Shown in pieces: positions 18,600-31,300 of a stretch of 64,000 bases of DNA. The stretch is taken from the NCBI GenBank assembly GCA_947500645.1, contig CANMSD010000002.1, positions 744,001 through 808,000 on the forward strand, read 5' to 3'. Source of the stretch: an uncultured Erythrobacter sp. (GTDB taxonomy: Bacteria; Pseudomonadota; Alphaproteobacteria; Sphingomonadales; Sphingomonadaceae). The position numbers and the translations under genes are program-made. The notes under the pieces were generated by a model that did not search any database, had not been told where the DNA came from, and was given only the letters and a program-made list of their open reading frames with translations. Position 1 is the first letter of the stretch. Every line of letters begins with the position of its first letter.

Positions 18600-18683
18600 A
18601 TTGGCTCCACCCCCTAGGCCGATTGGGGAAAGAGTGGAAGGGGACATGGCGCAGCGGCACGTCAACAGTGTAGATTTCACGAG

Positions 18684-19385
18684 ATGTCCGCCGATCCGAT
18701 CCCCGAAAGCTGGCGCAATGCGCTCGAACCGGCCCTGAAGACGCTCGAGGCGCGCAGGCTCGGCGGATGGCTGCGGGCCCAAGAGGATGCGGGCAAGGTC
18801 ATCTATCCGCCGCGCGGCACTCGATTGGCTGCGCTCGCCAGCACTCCGCTGGATCAAGTGCGTGTCGTCATCCTCGGGCAAGATCCCTACCACGGGCCGG
18901 GGCAGGCGCATGGCCTCAGCTTTTCGGTGCAGGACGGGGTGAAGCAGCCGCCTTCGCTCGCCAACATCTTCAAGGAGCTGGAGAACGATCTCGGCATTCC
19001 TCGCCCCGCTACGGGTGATCTGACGAAATGGGCCGAGCAGGGCGTGCTGTTGCTCAACAACACGCTGACGGTTCAAGCGGGGCAAGCGGGCAGCCATGCT
19101 GGGCGCGGCTGGGATGCAATCACCGATGCCTGCGTCGCGGCGGTGGTGGAGCGCGGGAACCCATGCGTTTTTATCCTCTGGGGCAGCCATGCGCAGAAGA
19201 AGGCCGGGCGTGTGCGCGGTCTTGGGCAGGTTCCGCATCACCTGGTTTTGCAAAGCCCGCACCCGAGCCCGCTTTCTGCGCATCGCGGTTTCTTCGGCTC
19301 CAAGCCGTTCAGCCAGACCAACGCCTTTCTCGAAAGCCACGGGCTTGAGCCGATCGATTGGTCGCTCAATGGGGCTGAGGCATGA
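18684..19385 (+). CDS. ung: Uracil-DNA glycosylase
   Basis: Removes uracil from DNA at the start of base-excision repair. The 233 residues contain the water-activating motif GQDPYHGP (Asp67) and the C-terminal HPSPLSAHRGF that inserts into the DNA minor groove. The NNTLTV strand is also present. It overlaps the next gene by four bases (ATGA), so the two are probably translated together. It is divergent from rnd with an 84-base spacer. Confidence 0.97.
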   Translation: MSADPIPESWRNALEPALKTLEARRLGGWLRAQEDAGKVIYPPRGTRLAALASTPLDQVRVVILGQDPYHGPGQAHGLSFSVQDGVKQPPSLANIFKELENDLGIPRPATGDLTKWAEQGVLLLNNTLTVQAGQAGSHAGRGWDAITDACVAAVVERGNPCVFILWGSHAQKKAGRVRGLGQVPHHLVLQSPHPSPLSAHRGFFGSKPFSQTNAFLESHGLEPIDWSLNGAEA

Positions 19386-19720
19386 CCGAAGAGGAAGCCC
19401 GCGAAGCGCTGCTCAAGCGGCAGGATGAGCTTGCAGAAGAGGATCGGATCAGCGCCGAGGGGCGCGAGCCGGTGACGCTACAGCAGGATAGTGTCGGGCG
19501 TCTTTCGCGCATGGATGCGATGCAGCAACAGGCGATGGCACAGGCGCAGGAGCGCCGCAGGGCAAGCGAACGCGCGCGGATTGTCTCAGCGCTTCAGCGA
19601 CTGGATGAAGGGGAGTGGGGTTATTGCGCGACCTGCGGCGAGGAGATCGCCGAGGCTCGACTACGTCATGACCCAAGCGTACCGACCTGCGTCAAGTGCG
19701 CGAGCGGGTCTGAATGCTAA
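19382..19720 (+). CDS. TraR/DksA-family zinc finger protein
   Basis: A 112-residue protein with an N-terminal helical coiled-coil part and a C-terminal four-Cys zinc finger (CATCGEEI, then PTCVKC), the TraR/DksA signature. DksA proteins bind the secondary channel of RNA polymerase and work with ppGpp. This one is shorter than E. coli DksA (151 residues), so it is a DksA-like paralogue. It overlaps ung by four bases and its stop overlaps the convergent lipoprotein gene's stop. Confidence 0.87.
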   Translation: MTEEEAREALLKRQDELAEEDRISAEGREPVTLQQDSVGRLSRMDAMQQQAMAQAQERRRASERARIVSALQRLDEGEWGYCATCGEEIAEARLRHDPSVPTCVKCASGSEC

Positions 19721-20484
19721 GGCGTCTCGGTTGCAGGCTCTGACGTCGTCGGCTCGGCTGGCGGACGCGGCATTACCTTGCGCATTTCAAGCGGCCATTT
19801 GCCACCGAACAGCTTCAAAACGCCATCCTCCAGCGTTCCGGTCATCCCGGTGAAATCGGCGACACCCAGATCGTTGCGCTCGAACTCGAACCGGATTTTC
19901 GCACCCGGCTTCCAGCCAATTTCGGCTAGATTATAAGTCTCGGACTTGATGTCATAAATGCCTTCTTCGAGCACCACGGAAACCGGATCGTCGCATTCGC
20001 CGGGCCCGGGCGACCACCCCTCTGCCGGTACATTGCCCAACAGGCGCGCGCCATCTGCGCAGTAGAGCAGAACATCCGCATATTGGAACGGATTGGCGTT
20101 GCTCGCCCACACCACTTCGATCATCGGGGCGTCTGGATACTCCTCGATTCCGATATAGTTGAACTTGGGCGAGACCGGCTTTGGATCGGAGGTCAGGATC
20201 AACACGTCGCCTTCCTGATCCCACGTACCTCTGGCTCGCATATCGAGCGCGCCGACGGACAGGCCCCAGCCGAAAGTGCCGTCCGCCGCGATTTCCATTC
20301 CCATCGCGGTTTCGAACGAACTGCCGCTATAGCGCCCTATGAAGTTGGTCGCGGGAGCTTCGTCTGTGGTGATCCTCCCTGCCGTTTCCGTGGCGCTCGC
20401 AACCGGCGCTTCGCCAGAGCCCTGTGCGCAGCCGGCCAAGGTGATGGTCAATGCCGCAGCGGCATACAATCTAAAAATTTGCAT
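19717..20484 (-). CDS. Hypothetical lipoprotein downstream of the OprB-type porin
   Basis: A 255-residue protein with lipobox LAGC at residues 15-18 and a Pro/Thr/Glu-rich tail. The mature part reads as beta strands (ATNFIGRYSGSSFETAMGM, GTWDQEGDVLIL). It may be a small barrel or lipocalin-like fold, but I recognise no family. It starts 14 bases inside the porin gene, so the two should be expressed together and the lipoprotein may assist or decorate the porin. The stop shares CTAA with the DksA-like gene. Confidence 0.65.
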   Translation of the reverse strand: MQIFRLYAAAALTITLAGCAQGSGEAPVASATETAGRITTDEAPATNFIGRYSGSSFETAMGMEIAADGTFGWGLSVGALDMRARGTWDQEGDVLILTSDPKPVSPKFNYIGIEEYPDAPMIEVVWASNANPFQYADVLLYCADGARLLGNVPAEGWSPGPGECDDPVSVVLEEGIYDIKSETYNLAEIGWKPGAKIRFEFERNDLGVADFTGMTGTLEDGVLKLFGGKWPLEMRKVMPRPPAEPTTSEPATETP

Positions 20485-21829
20485 TCAGGCGCATCCCCAC
20501 AAGTACGCCTGTATCGCGCGCGGCGACCGCGCTGTCTATAACTTGCATATTGGCGGTGAGTTCGAACCGGTCTGCGATACCGACTGTGTAGAACAGCTCG
20601 ACGCCTTCCTCGTCCTCGAGGCCGAGACGCGGAGCGAGCACGCTCACCAGTTCGTCGGTCAGCGAATAGCGAAACCACGCCGCGCCAAAACGGTCTTGCG
20701 GGCGAAAGCGCGGATTGCCGGAGACACCGATAAAGCCGCTGTAGTCCAGAAAGGTTGGATCGCCGAGCGAGCCATAGATCTGGCCGAACACGCCCCAGCC
20801 CTTGCCCGGCGCATCGGGATAGACCTCGATAAACTGATAGCCCGCCAGCACGGCGGCGAATTCGCCGCGCGAATTACCGAAGCTGGACCCCGGGGCGGGG
20901 ATCAGCACGCTGGGTAGCGAATCCGCGTTGATGTCGTTGCGGGTCGAGCCCGACAGTTTGAGCGCATAATATCCCGGCTTGCCGCCGATCTTCACTGGCA
21001 CCGTAGCCGATGCGAGGAAACCGACCCCGCTGTCAAAGGCGGTCTCGAACCCGGTGCGTTCGAACTGCGAATCCGGGTCGAACACCCACAGCCGATAGAG
21101 CACCTCTTCGGTCGGCACTTCGAGCAATGCGCCGGTGATCGTGTTGGGAATGATGGCCGATGGCGGCAGTGCGACGCTGAGATTCTGGAAGCCGTAATGG
21201 CCATTGCTGCCCACCACAGGCAGCTTCCCGCCGAGGTCGAGCACATTGACCTTGCCTACGGTCAGCTTCGTGCCGGATTTCCAGCGCTTGGAGATGCTAG
21301 CAGAGACATCGAAATCGCCTGCACCCTCGCCGCGAAACAGGGCGGTGTTGCTGGGGATCAGGCCGATGACGCCGTTCGAATCTTTGCCCCAGGTGAATTC
21401 GGGTCGGATGGTCAGGGTGAAGCTGTCATCCAGGCCGAACTGGTCGCCTCTGATGTCGATATAGGCATCGACCCGACCGCTGTAGTGGAGCGTGTCGGCA
21501 GCATCACCGGCCACCGGTAGATCGACGAATTGCGAGATCGCCAGCTTGGCCTCGACCGGCTTGGACTGCGGCGGTGAAGGCGGAACAGAGGCGGCTGGTG
21601 CAAGCGCGACTGAATTTGGCAGTGCGGCACCACGTAGGCGTATTGTCTCAGCTGGCTGTGAAGATGCGAACTCGGCATCAAATTCAGTCAGCAGTTCGTC
21701 AGTCGAGAGGTCCCTCTCCGTTTCCGCCGAAAGCGGCGCGGCACCAAGCAGCACTGCTCCGCAAACCGCCCGAAACACGGTGCGGGGTGAGCTTCCGAAT
21801 CTTCTCAAATAGCTTGGTGCGACCCTCAT
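20471..21829 (-). CDS. OprB-family carbohydrate-selective porin
   Basis: A 452-residue outer-membrane protein with a signal peptide (cleavage near LSAET). The mature N-terminus holds a Pro/Ala-rich segment of about 70 residues, longer than usual. The barrel shows alternating strands such as YSGRVDAYIDIRGDQFGLD, GKVNVLDLGGKLP and WGVFGQIYGSLGD, and ends in the terminal Phe of NANF. The layout fits OprB porins, which pass sugars through the outer membrane. The substrate is unknown; no sugar-transport genes lie nearby. Confidence 0.78.
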   Translation of the reverse strand: MRVAPSYLRRFGSSPRTVFRAVCGAVLLGAAPLSAETERDLSTDELLTEFDAEFASSQPAETIRLRGAALPNSVALAPAASVPPSPPQSKPVEAKLAISQFVDLPVAGDAADTLHYSGRVDAYIDIRGDQFGLDDSFTLTIRPEFTWGKDSNGVIGLIPSNTALFRGEGAGDFDVSASISKRWKSGTKLTVGKVNVLDLGGKLPVVGSNGHYGFQNLSVALPPSAIIPNTITGALLEVPTEEVLYRLWVFDPDSQFERTGFETAFDSGVGFLASATVPVKIGGKPGYYALKLSGSTRNDINADSLPSVLIPAPGSSFGNSRGEFAAVLAGYQFIEVYPDAPGKGWGVFGQIYGSLGDPTFLDYSGFIGVSGNPRFRPQDRFGAAWFRYSLTDELVSVLAPRLGLEDEEGVELFYTVGIADRFELTANMQVIDSAVAARDTGVLVGMRLNANF

Positions 21830-21902
21830 GCTTTCCCCTTTTCGGGAAGATTATAGGCAGGTCGCGAAAGGAAAGTCGCCTTCAGAAATCAGGAAGAGCG
21901 CC

Positions 21903-23339
21903 TCAACGTGGCAACTCGGATACACCCATCAGCGCTTCATCAACGCTGCGCGCGCATTGACGCCCTTCGCGGATTGCCCAGACGACTAGGCTCTGCCCGC
22001 GCCGCATATCGCCGCAGGCATAGACCTTCTCCACGCTGGTGGCGTAGTCTTCCTCATTCGCCGAGACATTGCCGCGCTCGGTCAGTTCGACCGCTGCCTG
22101 ATCTAGCAGGCCGGTCTTCTTCGGCCCGACAAAACCCATGGCGAGCAGGATCAGGTCGGCGGGGATCGTGAATTCGCTGCCGACGATTTCGCGCATCTGC
22201 CCCTCAACCCATTCTACCCGCGCGCATTCAAGCCCGGTCACTTTCTCGCCATCGCCGATTACGCGCTTGGTCAGCACGGCCCAATCGCGGTTCGCGCCTT
22301 CCTCGTGGCTGGAGGATGTGCGCAGCTTGAGCGGCCAATCGGGCCATGTCAGCGCCTTGTCTTCCTTCTCGGGCGGCTTGGGCATGATCTCCAGCTGGGT
22401 GACGCTCTTTGCACCCTGGCGGTTCGATGTGCCGACACAGTCGCTGCCAGTGTCCCCGCCGCCGATCACGACCACATCTTTGCCGGTGGCGAGCAAGCTG
22501 CCGCGCGGTGCAGCGCGCACTTCATCGTCTCCGGCATTGCGCTTGTTCTGCTGGGTCAGGAATTCCATCGCCAGCCGCACGCCGTTCATTTCCGCGCCGG
22601 GGATCGAAAGCGCTCGGGCGTCTTCGCTGCCGCCGGCCAGCACGATTGCGTCGAAGTTCTCATCCAGGCTCTTGAACGAGACATCGACGCCCACTTCCTT
22701 CGACGTTTTGAACTCGACCCCTTCTGCCTCCATCTGCACGCAGCGGCGGTTGATGAGGTGCTTCTCCATCTTGAAGTCGGGAATGCCGTAGCGCAGCAAT
22801 CCGCCCACGCGGTCGCTCTTCTCGAACACAGTGACGGTGTGCCCGGCGCGCGCGAGCTGCTGAGCGCAGGCCATGCCAGCCGGGCCGGAACCGACCACCG
22901 CGACCGTCTTGCCGGTCTTCTTTGCGGGCACTTGCGGCTCGATCCAGCCCTCTTTCCATCCGCGATCGACAATCGCGCATTCGATCGACTTGATGGTGAC
23001 GGGCTGGTCGATGATGTTGAGCGTGCAGCTTGCCTCGCACGGGGCGGGGCAGATGCGACCGGTGAATTCCGGGAAGTTGTTGGTGGAGTGGAGAACGGCA
23101 AGCGCGTTCTTCCAATCGTTCTCGTAGACAAGATGATTCCAGTCCGGGATCATGTTGTTTACCGGGCAGCCATTGTGACAATAGGGGATGCCGCAATCCA
23201 TGCAGCGCGCCGCCTGCGAGGACAGCGTTGCATCGTCCGGCTGGACGACAAATTCGCGGTAATTCTCAAGCCGCTGCTTGGGATCGAGATAGTCGCGCTC
23301 GCGCCGTTCGATCTCGAGAAATCCGGTGTCTTTGCCCAT
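21903..23339 (-). CDS. gltD: Glutamate synthase (NADPH) small subunit
   Basis: GltD passes electrons from NADPH through FAD and iron-sulfur clusters to GltB for glutamate synthesis from glutamine and 2-oxoglutarate. The 478 residues include the N-terminal Cys clusters ([14 protein letters not shown] and CPAPCEASC), the FAD motif [10 protein letters not shown] and the NADPH motif GGGDTGSDC. It follows gltB by 18 bases in the same direction. Confidence 0.97.
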   Translation of the reverse strand: MGKDTGFLEIERRERDYLDPKQRLENYREFVVQPDDATLSSQAARCMDCGIPYCHNGCPVNNMIPDWNHLVYENDWKNALAVLHSTNNFPEFTGRICPAPCEASCTLNIIDQPVTIKSIECAIVDRGWKEGWIEPQVPAKKTGKTVAVVGSGPAGMACAQQLARAGHTVTVFEKSDRVGGLLRYGIPDFKMEKHLINRRCVQMEAEGVEFKTSKEVGVDVSFKSLDENFDAIVLAGGSEDARALSIPGAEMNGVRLAMEFLTQQNKRNAGDDEVRAAPRGSLLATGKDVVVIGGGDTGSDCVGTSNRQGAKSVTQLEIMPKPPEKEDKALTWPDWPLKLRTSSSHEEGANRDWAVLTKRVIGDGEKVTGLECARVEWVEGQMREIVGSEFTIPADLILLAMGFVGPKKTGLLDQAAVELTERGNVSANEEDYATSVEKVYACGDMRRGQSLVVWAIREGRQCARSVDEALMGVSELPR

Positions 23340-23357
23340 GTAATCTACTCTTGTCTC

Positions 23358-27998
<4,641 letters not shown>

Positions 27999-28485
27999 TC
28001 TAAAAATCCGTTCTGTCAGATGCCGGCACTGGCGACAGGCCCGGTGGGCTTGTGGCCGGCAGGAATGCACGCAGAGCGACCCGTTGCGGGCACGCCAAGC
28101 ATAGCTTGAACGCCTTTTGCCGACAGAAATGACATTTTGCAACCGCGAAGAACGAAGCAATCTTTCGCATAGCTATGCCTGAGCTTTAGCGCGATTGCGC
28201 CAAATTCATGCGATCGCCCGATTTGTTGCGTCTAATTTCATGCACTCGCATCCGCGAGCGCGATATCCTCGGACCTATCGGTCCTGCGGGCGGCCACAAG
28301 GTCCTTGCGGTCGGCTAGTCGCCGACCGAGCTCCGCCACCAAGCCATCTGAACTGTACTGGCTCGACGCCGCAGGCGTGTTTGTCCTCAAATAGCGCAGC
28401 GATAGGACAACAAAAACGCCCGTCCGAGCTCATGCGAGGATAGCCAAGTGAACGGATGTGGACGCCGGCGTTTGAGGCCAGCAAA
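27999..28485. other. Intergenic region upstream of gltB with repeat structure
   Basis: These 487 bases hold no convincing gene. They should contain the gltB promoter, but I see no clear sigma-70 pair. The right half carries structured repeat copy R2-A (28257-28346). TATCCTCG (28264-28271) and CGAGGATA (28435-28442) form inverted termini of a 179-bp unit, and TTGTCCT/AGGACAA (28381-28387, 28404-28410) form an inner hairpin. Confidence 0.45.
28257..28346 (+). repeat. R2 structured intergenic repeat, copy A
   Basis: It shares CGCGATATCCTCG, CTGCGGGCGGCC, CCTTGCGGTCG and ACCAAGCCA, in the same order, with copy C at 44944-45040. It folds as GGACC/GGTCC (28271-28284 area) and a 7-bp hairpin GGTCGGC/GCCGACC (28309-28327 area). 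The stem sequences differ from the other copies but stay paired. Confidence 0.7.
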
Positions 28486-29703
28486 CTACGCAGCGCCGCT
28501 CAGTTTTTGCAGTTTCGCCAGTGCCTCACGCAATTCGCGTTCGGTTTGCTGCGCGCGGTCGGTGAAGCCGTCCGACGCCTCGCCGGAGGATGCATCGCGC
28601 TGATTGTCGGTGAAAAGCGACAGGGCGCGCAAGGCTTCGGCAAGCGCGGCGTCGCGGCGCGGCTGAGCGGCTTTGCCATGCGCGGCCTGGTGGGTGTGGA
28701 GTGCGGTGGCGAAGCGTTCGACCATTTGCATCAAACTCATATCTTCGGTTGGCATCTCGCGCAGCCTTTTGACTGCGCTGCCTTTGAGGAAATCAGGTGC
28801 GTCTTCGGGGATGGCCATCGGCTCCGGCGTCGCCACTATTTCAAGCTCGGTCTCGGCCTCGGGTTCTAGTTCCGACTCCGGTTCGACCACAGGCTCCGGC
28901 GCCGGTTCGGGCTGCGGCTCCTCATGTGGCAGTACTGGCGGAGCGGACTTGCCCGGCTTGGTTGCCAGCAAAGGCCGCTCATATTCGTATTCGGACTCCG
29001 GTTCGACCGCCAGATGTGCGTCGACCTCACCTGTGCCCGCCAGTTCGGCGGCTCCGAGTATCTCGCCGATTTCGCCCAGTTCGAGGGGTTCTTCTGAAAT
29101 CTCCGCTGCTTCGATCCAGGCATCGTCATTGACGCCATCTTGATCCGAAGCTGCGACCACGTCATCAAGTGCGAATTCAACTTCGACATCATATTCATCG
29201 GAGGGCACTTCGGCGACTTCGTGAGCTTCAATCGGCGCATCCAGGCTTTCACTGCCCAGTTCCGCGCTTGGATCAATCGGACGAACTTCGCCGTGATCTT
29301 CTTCAAACTCGTCGTGCTCGGATGCTAAAGGCGCAGCGGCGTTGCGAACGGCACGGGCAATCGCGAGAGCGATCAGACCGCCAAACAGGGCAGCGAGCAC
29401 AGCCAGCACGATACGCGAAAAACCGCCCAAGGCGGTCAGCTGTGCAGTCTGCGTGATACTCGCGATTGTGCCCGCAGGCAGGACGGCGATGACAAGACCG
29501 GCAAAAGCCGCGCCCCAACCGGCGACGAGCGGAACAAAGCTCTTGTGAGAGGCAAGCGGCTGGCGATTCGTGCGCTTGGTTTTCGGCTGCTTGCGTCCGC
29601 GCCAGAAGGTCTTTTTGCCACCACGCGCTGCTGCAGACGCGGCCTCTGCGGCGTCATCTCTGGCAGCCTGCCTCTGGCTTTGAATTTGCTCGCGAAAGCT
29701 CAT
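28486..29703 (-). CDS. Two-helix membrane protein with a long acidic disordered tail
   Basis: A 405-residue protein of unknown function. A basic N-terminus (residues 1-50, rich in Arg and Lys) precedes two membrane helices (about 55-80 and 92-115). A 200-residue acidic segment dense in Glu, Pro and Asp follows, then a short helical C-terminus (SLMQMVERFATALHTHQAAH). The ATG directly follows the stop of the exosortase-associated glycosyltransferase (TAAATG), so it is probably co-translated and may act in the same polysaccharide pathway. Repeats such as EPEPEPAPEP-like runs suggest disorder. No family recognised. Confidence 0.65.
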   Translation of the reverse strand: MSFREQIQSQRQAARDDAAEAASAAARGGKKTFWRGRKQPKTKRTNRQPLASHKSFVPLVAGWGAAFAGLVIAVLPAGTIASITQTAQLTALGGFSRIVLAVLAALFGGLIALAIARAVRNAAAPLASEHDEFEEDHGEVRPIDPSAELGSESLDAPIEAHEVAEVPSDEYDVEVEFALDDVVAASDQDGVNDDAWIEAAEISEEPLELGEIGEILGAAELAGTGEVDAHLAVEPESEYEYERPLLATKPGKSAPPVLPHEEPQPEPAPEPVVEPESELEPEAETELEIVATPEPMAIPEDAPDFLKGSAVKRLREMPTEDMSLMQMVERFATALHTHQAAHGKAAQPRRDAALAEALRALSLFTDNQRDASSGEASDGFTDRAQQTERELREALAKLQKLSGAA

Positions 29704-30969
29704 TTACCCGTTTGCCTCTAATTCTTTGACCGGCGCAGAGTTATGGGAGCTCCGCGCAGCACCGCCATCGGCTAGCAAGGTTTGGTAAACGTCCAGATAA
29801 CGGTTTGCATTCCTCGCCCAGTCATGGCGCGTGCGGACGTGATCCAGGCCGCGAGTGCGCATCGCATTCCAGTCGCCGCGTGCTTCCAGCATGTCAGCTA
29901 GTGCGTCGGAGCAGGCAGCAGGGTTGTCAGGCGGGAACAGGAAACCTGTTTCATTGTGTCTGATCAGCTCGCGGTGCCCACCCACATCGGAGGCGGCGAC
30001 GATTCGCTGTTGCGCCATCGCTTCCAAAGGTTTGAGCGGGGTGACGAGGTCGGTCAGGCGGCTCTTTTTGCGCGGATAGGCGAGTACATCGATCAGCGAA
30101 TAATAGCGCTCAACCTCTGAATGCGGGACGCGACCGGTGAAAATGACCGCTTCTGGCTCGGGCAATTGCGCTGATAGAGCCCGCCATTCCGCCTCCATTT
30201 CACCGCCACCAACCAGCAGCAGTTTCGCCCCCGGTTGCCGCTCGCGCAGGCGCGGCATGGCGACGATCAGGTCGTCGAGCCCCTCATAGGCGTAGAAGCT
30301 GCCGATGAAGCCAATCACCGAAGTGTCATCTTCGATGCCTAACTCGGCTGCGAGCGCATCATCGCGTGGCGGCGGATCGCCAAACAGGGTCAGGTCGACG
30401 CCATTGGGCATGATCCCCAGACGACCGGCAGGCACGCCGCGTCTCACGAGATCGTCGCGCAGCCCCTCGCAAATCGTGAAAACCGCATCGGCGCGCTTCG
30501 CAACCTGCGTTTCGAGCGCGCGGATCATGCGATATTTGAACGATCCTTCGGCGCCGGTGCGATTTCCGACGGCGGCATCTTCCCAGAATGCGCGGATTTC
30601 GTAGACGAACGGCACGCCGAGCGCTTGAGAGACGCGCAAGGCCGCCGCTCCGCACAAAGCGGGTGAGTGAGCGTGAATAATGTCCGGCCGCCAATCCCGC
30701 GAAAGCGCCTGAATGGACCGCGAAAGGTCCGCAATTTCGCGAATCTCGCCAAATCCGGGAATGCGGCCCGGCTCGCCCGGAGTGCGGTAAAATGTCAGCC
30801 CGTCCACCACTTCCTGAGAAGCGGCATCGGGCTGGCCAGCATGGCGAACACCCGTGATTCCCCGCACTTCCACCCCGTGCGCTTCCAGCGCCTTCAGGAT
30901 GGCGCGCGTGCGAAAAGTGTAGCCGGAATGCAGCGGCAATGAATGGTCGAGGACGTGAAGAACGCGCAT
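29704..30969 (-). CDS. Glycosyltransferase, exosortase A system-associated
   Basis: A 421-residue GT4-type glycosyltransferase. The N-terminus MRVLHVLDHSLPLHSGYTFR and HAHSPALCGAAAL match the exosortase A-associated subfamily (TIGR04063). The donor-binding motif is present as GFIGSFYAYEGLD and KPLEAMAQQRIVAASDVGG. It is expected to add a sugar from a nucleotide donor during synthesis of an exopolysaccharide linked to PEP-CTERM/exosortase systems. It is divergent from the O-ligase pair at 31085-32734 across a 115-base spacer. The exosortase gene itself is not in this window. Confidence 0.88.
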   Translation of the reverse strand: MRVLHVLDHSLPLHSGYTFRTRAILKALEAHGVEVRGITGVRHAGQPDAASQEVVDGLTFYRTPGEPGRIPGFGEIREIADLSRSIQALSRDWRPDIIHAHSPALCGAAALRVSQALGVPFVYEIRAFWEDAAVGNRTGAEGSFKYRMIRALETQVAKRADAVFTICEGLRDDLVRRGVPAGRLGIMPNGVDLTLFGDPPPRDDALAAELGIEDDTSVIGFIGSFYAYEGLDDLIVAMPRLRERQPGAKLLLVGGGEMEAEWRALSAQLPEPEAVIFTGRVPHSEVERYYSLIDVLAYPRKKSRLTDLVTPLKPLEAMAQQRIVAASDVGGHRELIRHNETGFLFPPDNPAACSDALADMLEARGDWNAMRTRGLDHVRTRHDWARNANRYLDVYQTLLADGGAARSSHNSAPVKELEANG

Positions 30970-31084
30970 GATGGCATATGTCTTTGCATGAATGTGCTTA
31001 ACGGGCCGTCAACCGCGTTCGTTTAATGGCCGCAATGGACGGGCGCTCATGCCCGTCTGAAACCATGCGGGAATTGCGCCCAAA

Positions 31085-31300
31085 GTGATCGACTATTTCG
31101 CCCTTGCACTCGGCCATGGCCTGCTGGCCATTGCTCTGCTGCGTCTGGTGTGGCGCGACGATCTCGACGTCGATCCGGCGATTGCCGCCAATCAGGAAGC
31201 TGAGCGGCAAGAGCGCGCCGATGCTTTGGCAGAGCGCAAGCGGATTGCTCGCGAAGCGGCGCACGCAGAAGCGGCGGACGAAGGCTCGGGCGAGCTCTAG
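31085..31300 (+). CDS. Small one-helix membrane protein before the O-ligase
   Basis: A 71-residue frame from GTG 31085. Residues about 3-22 are hydrophobic (FALALGHGLLAIALLRLVW); the rest is a charged Ala/Glu/Arg helix. Its stop TAG ends at 31300 and the O-ligase ATG is 31301, so the two are likely coupled. The position and the membrane segment support a real gene. There is no family match from memory and no strong ribosome site. Confidence 0.55.
   Translation: MIDYFALALGHGLLAIALLRLVWRDDLDVDPAIAANQEAERQERADALAERKRIAREAAHAEAADEGSGEL

Noticed and set aside
18600-19340. Upstream extension of the RNase D frame, antisense to ung
   Set aside because: The residues are not protein-like and the ung gene on the other strand is certain. 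RNase D starts well at 18599.
27999-28160. A longer GltB N-terminus from 28160
   Set aside because: The mature enzyme needs the Cys about 20 residues from its start. ATG 27998 places it correctly, and the added residues are unlike the family.
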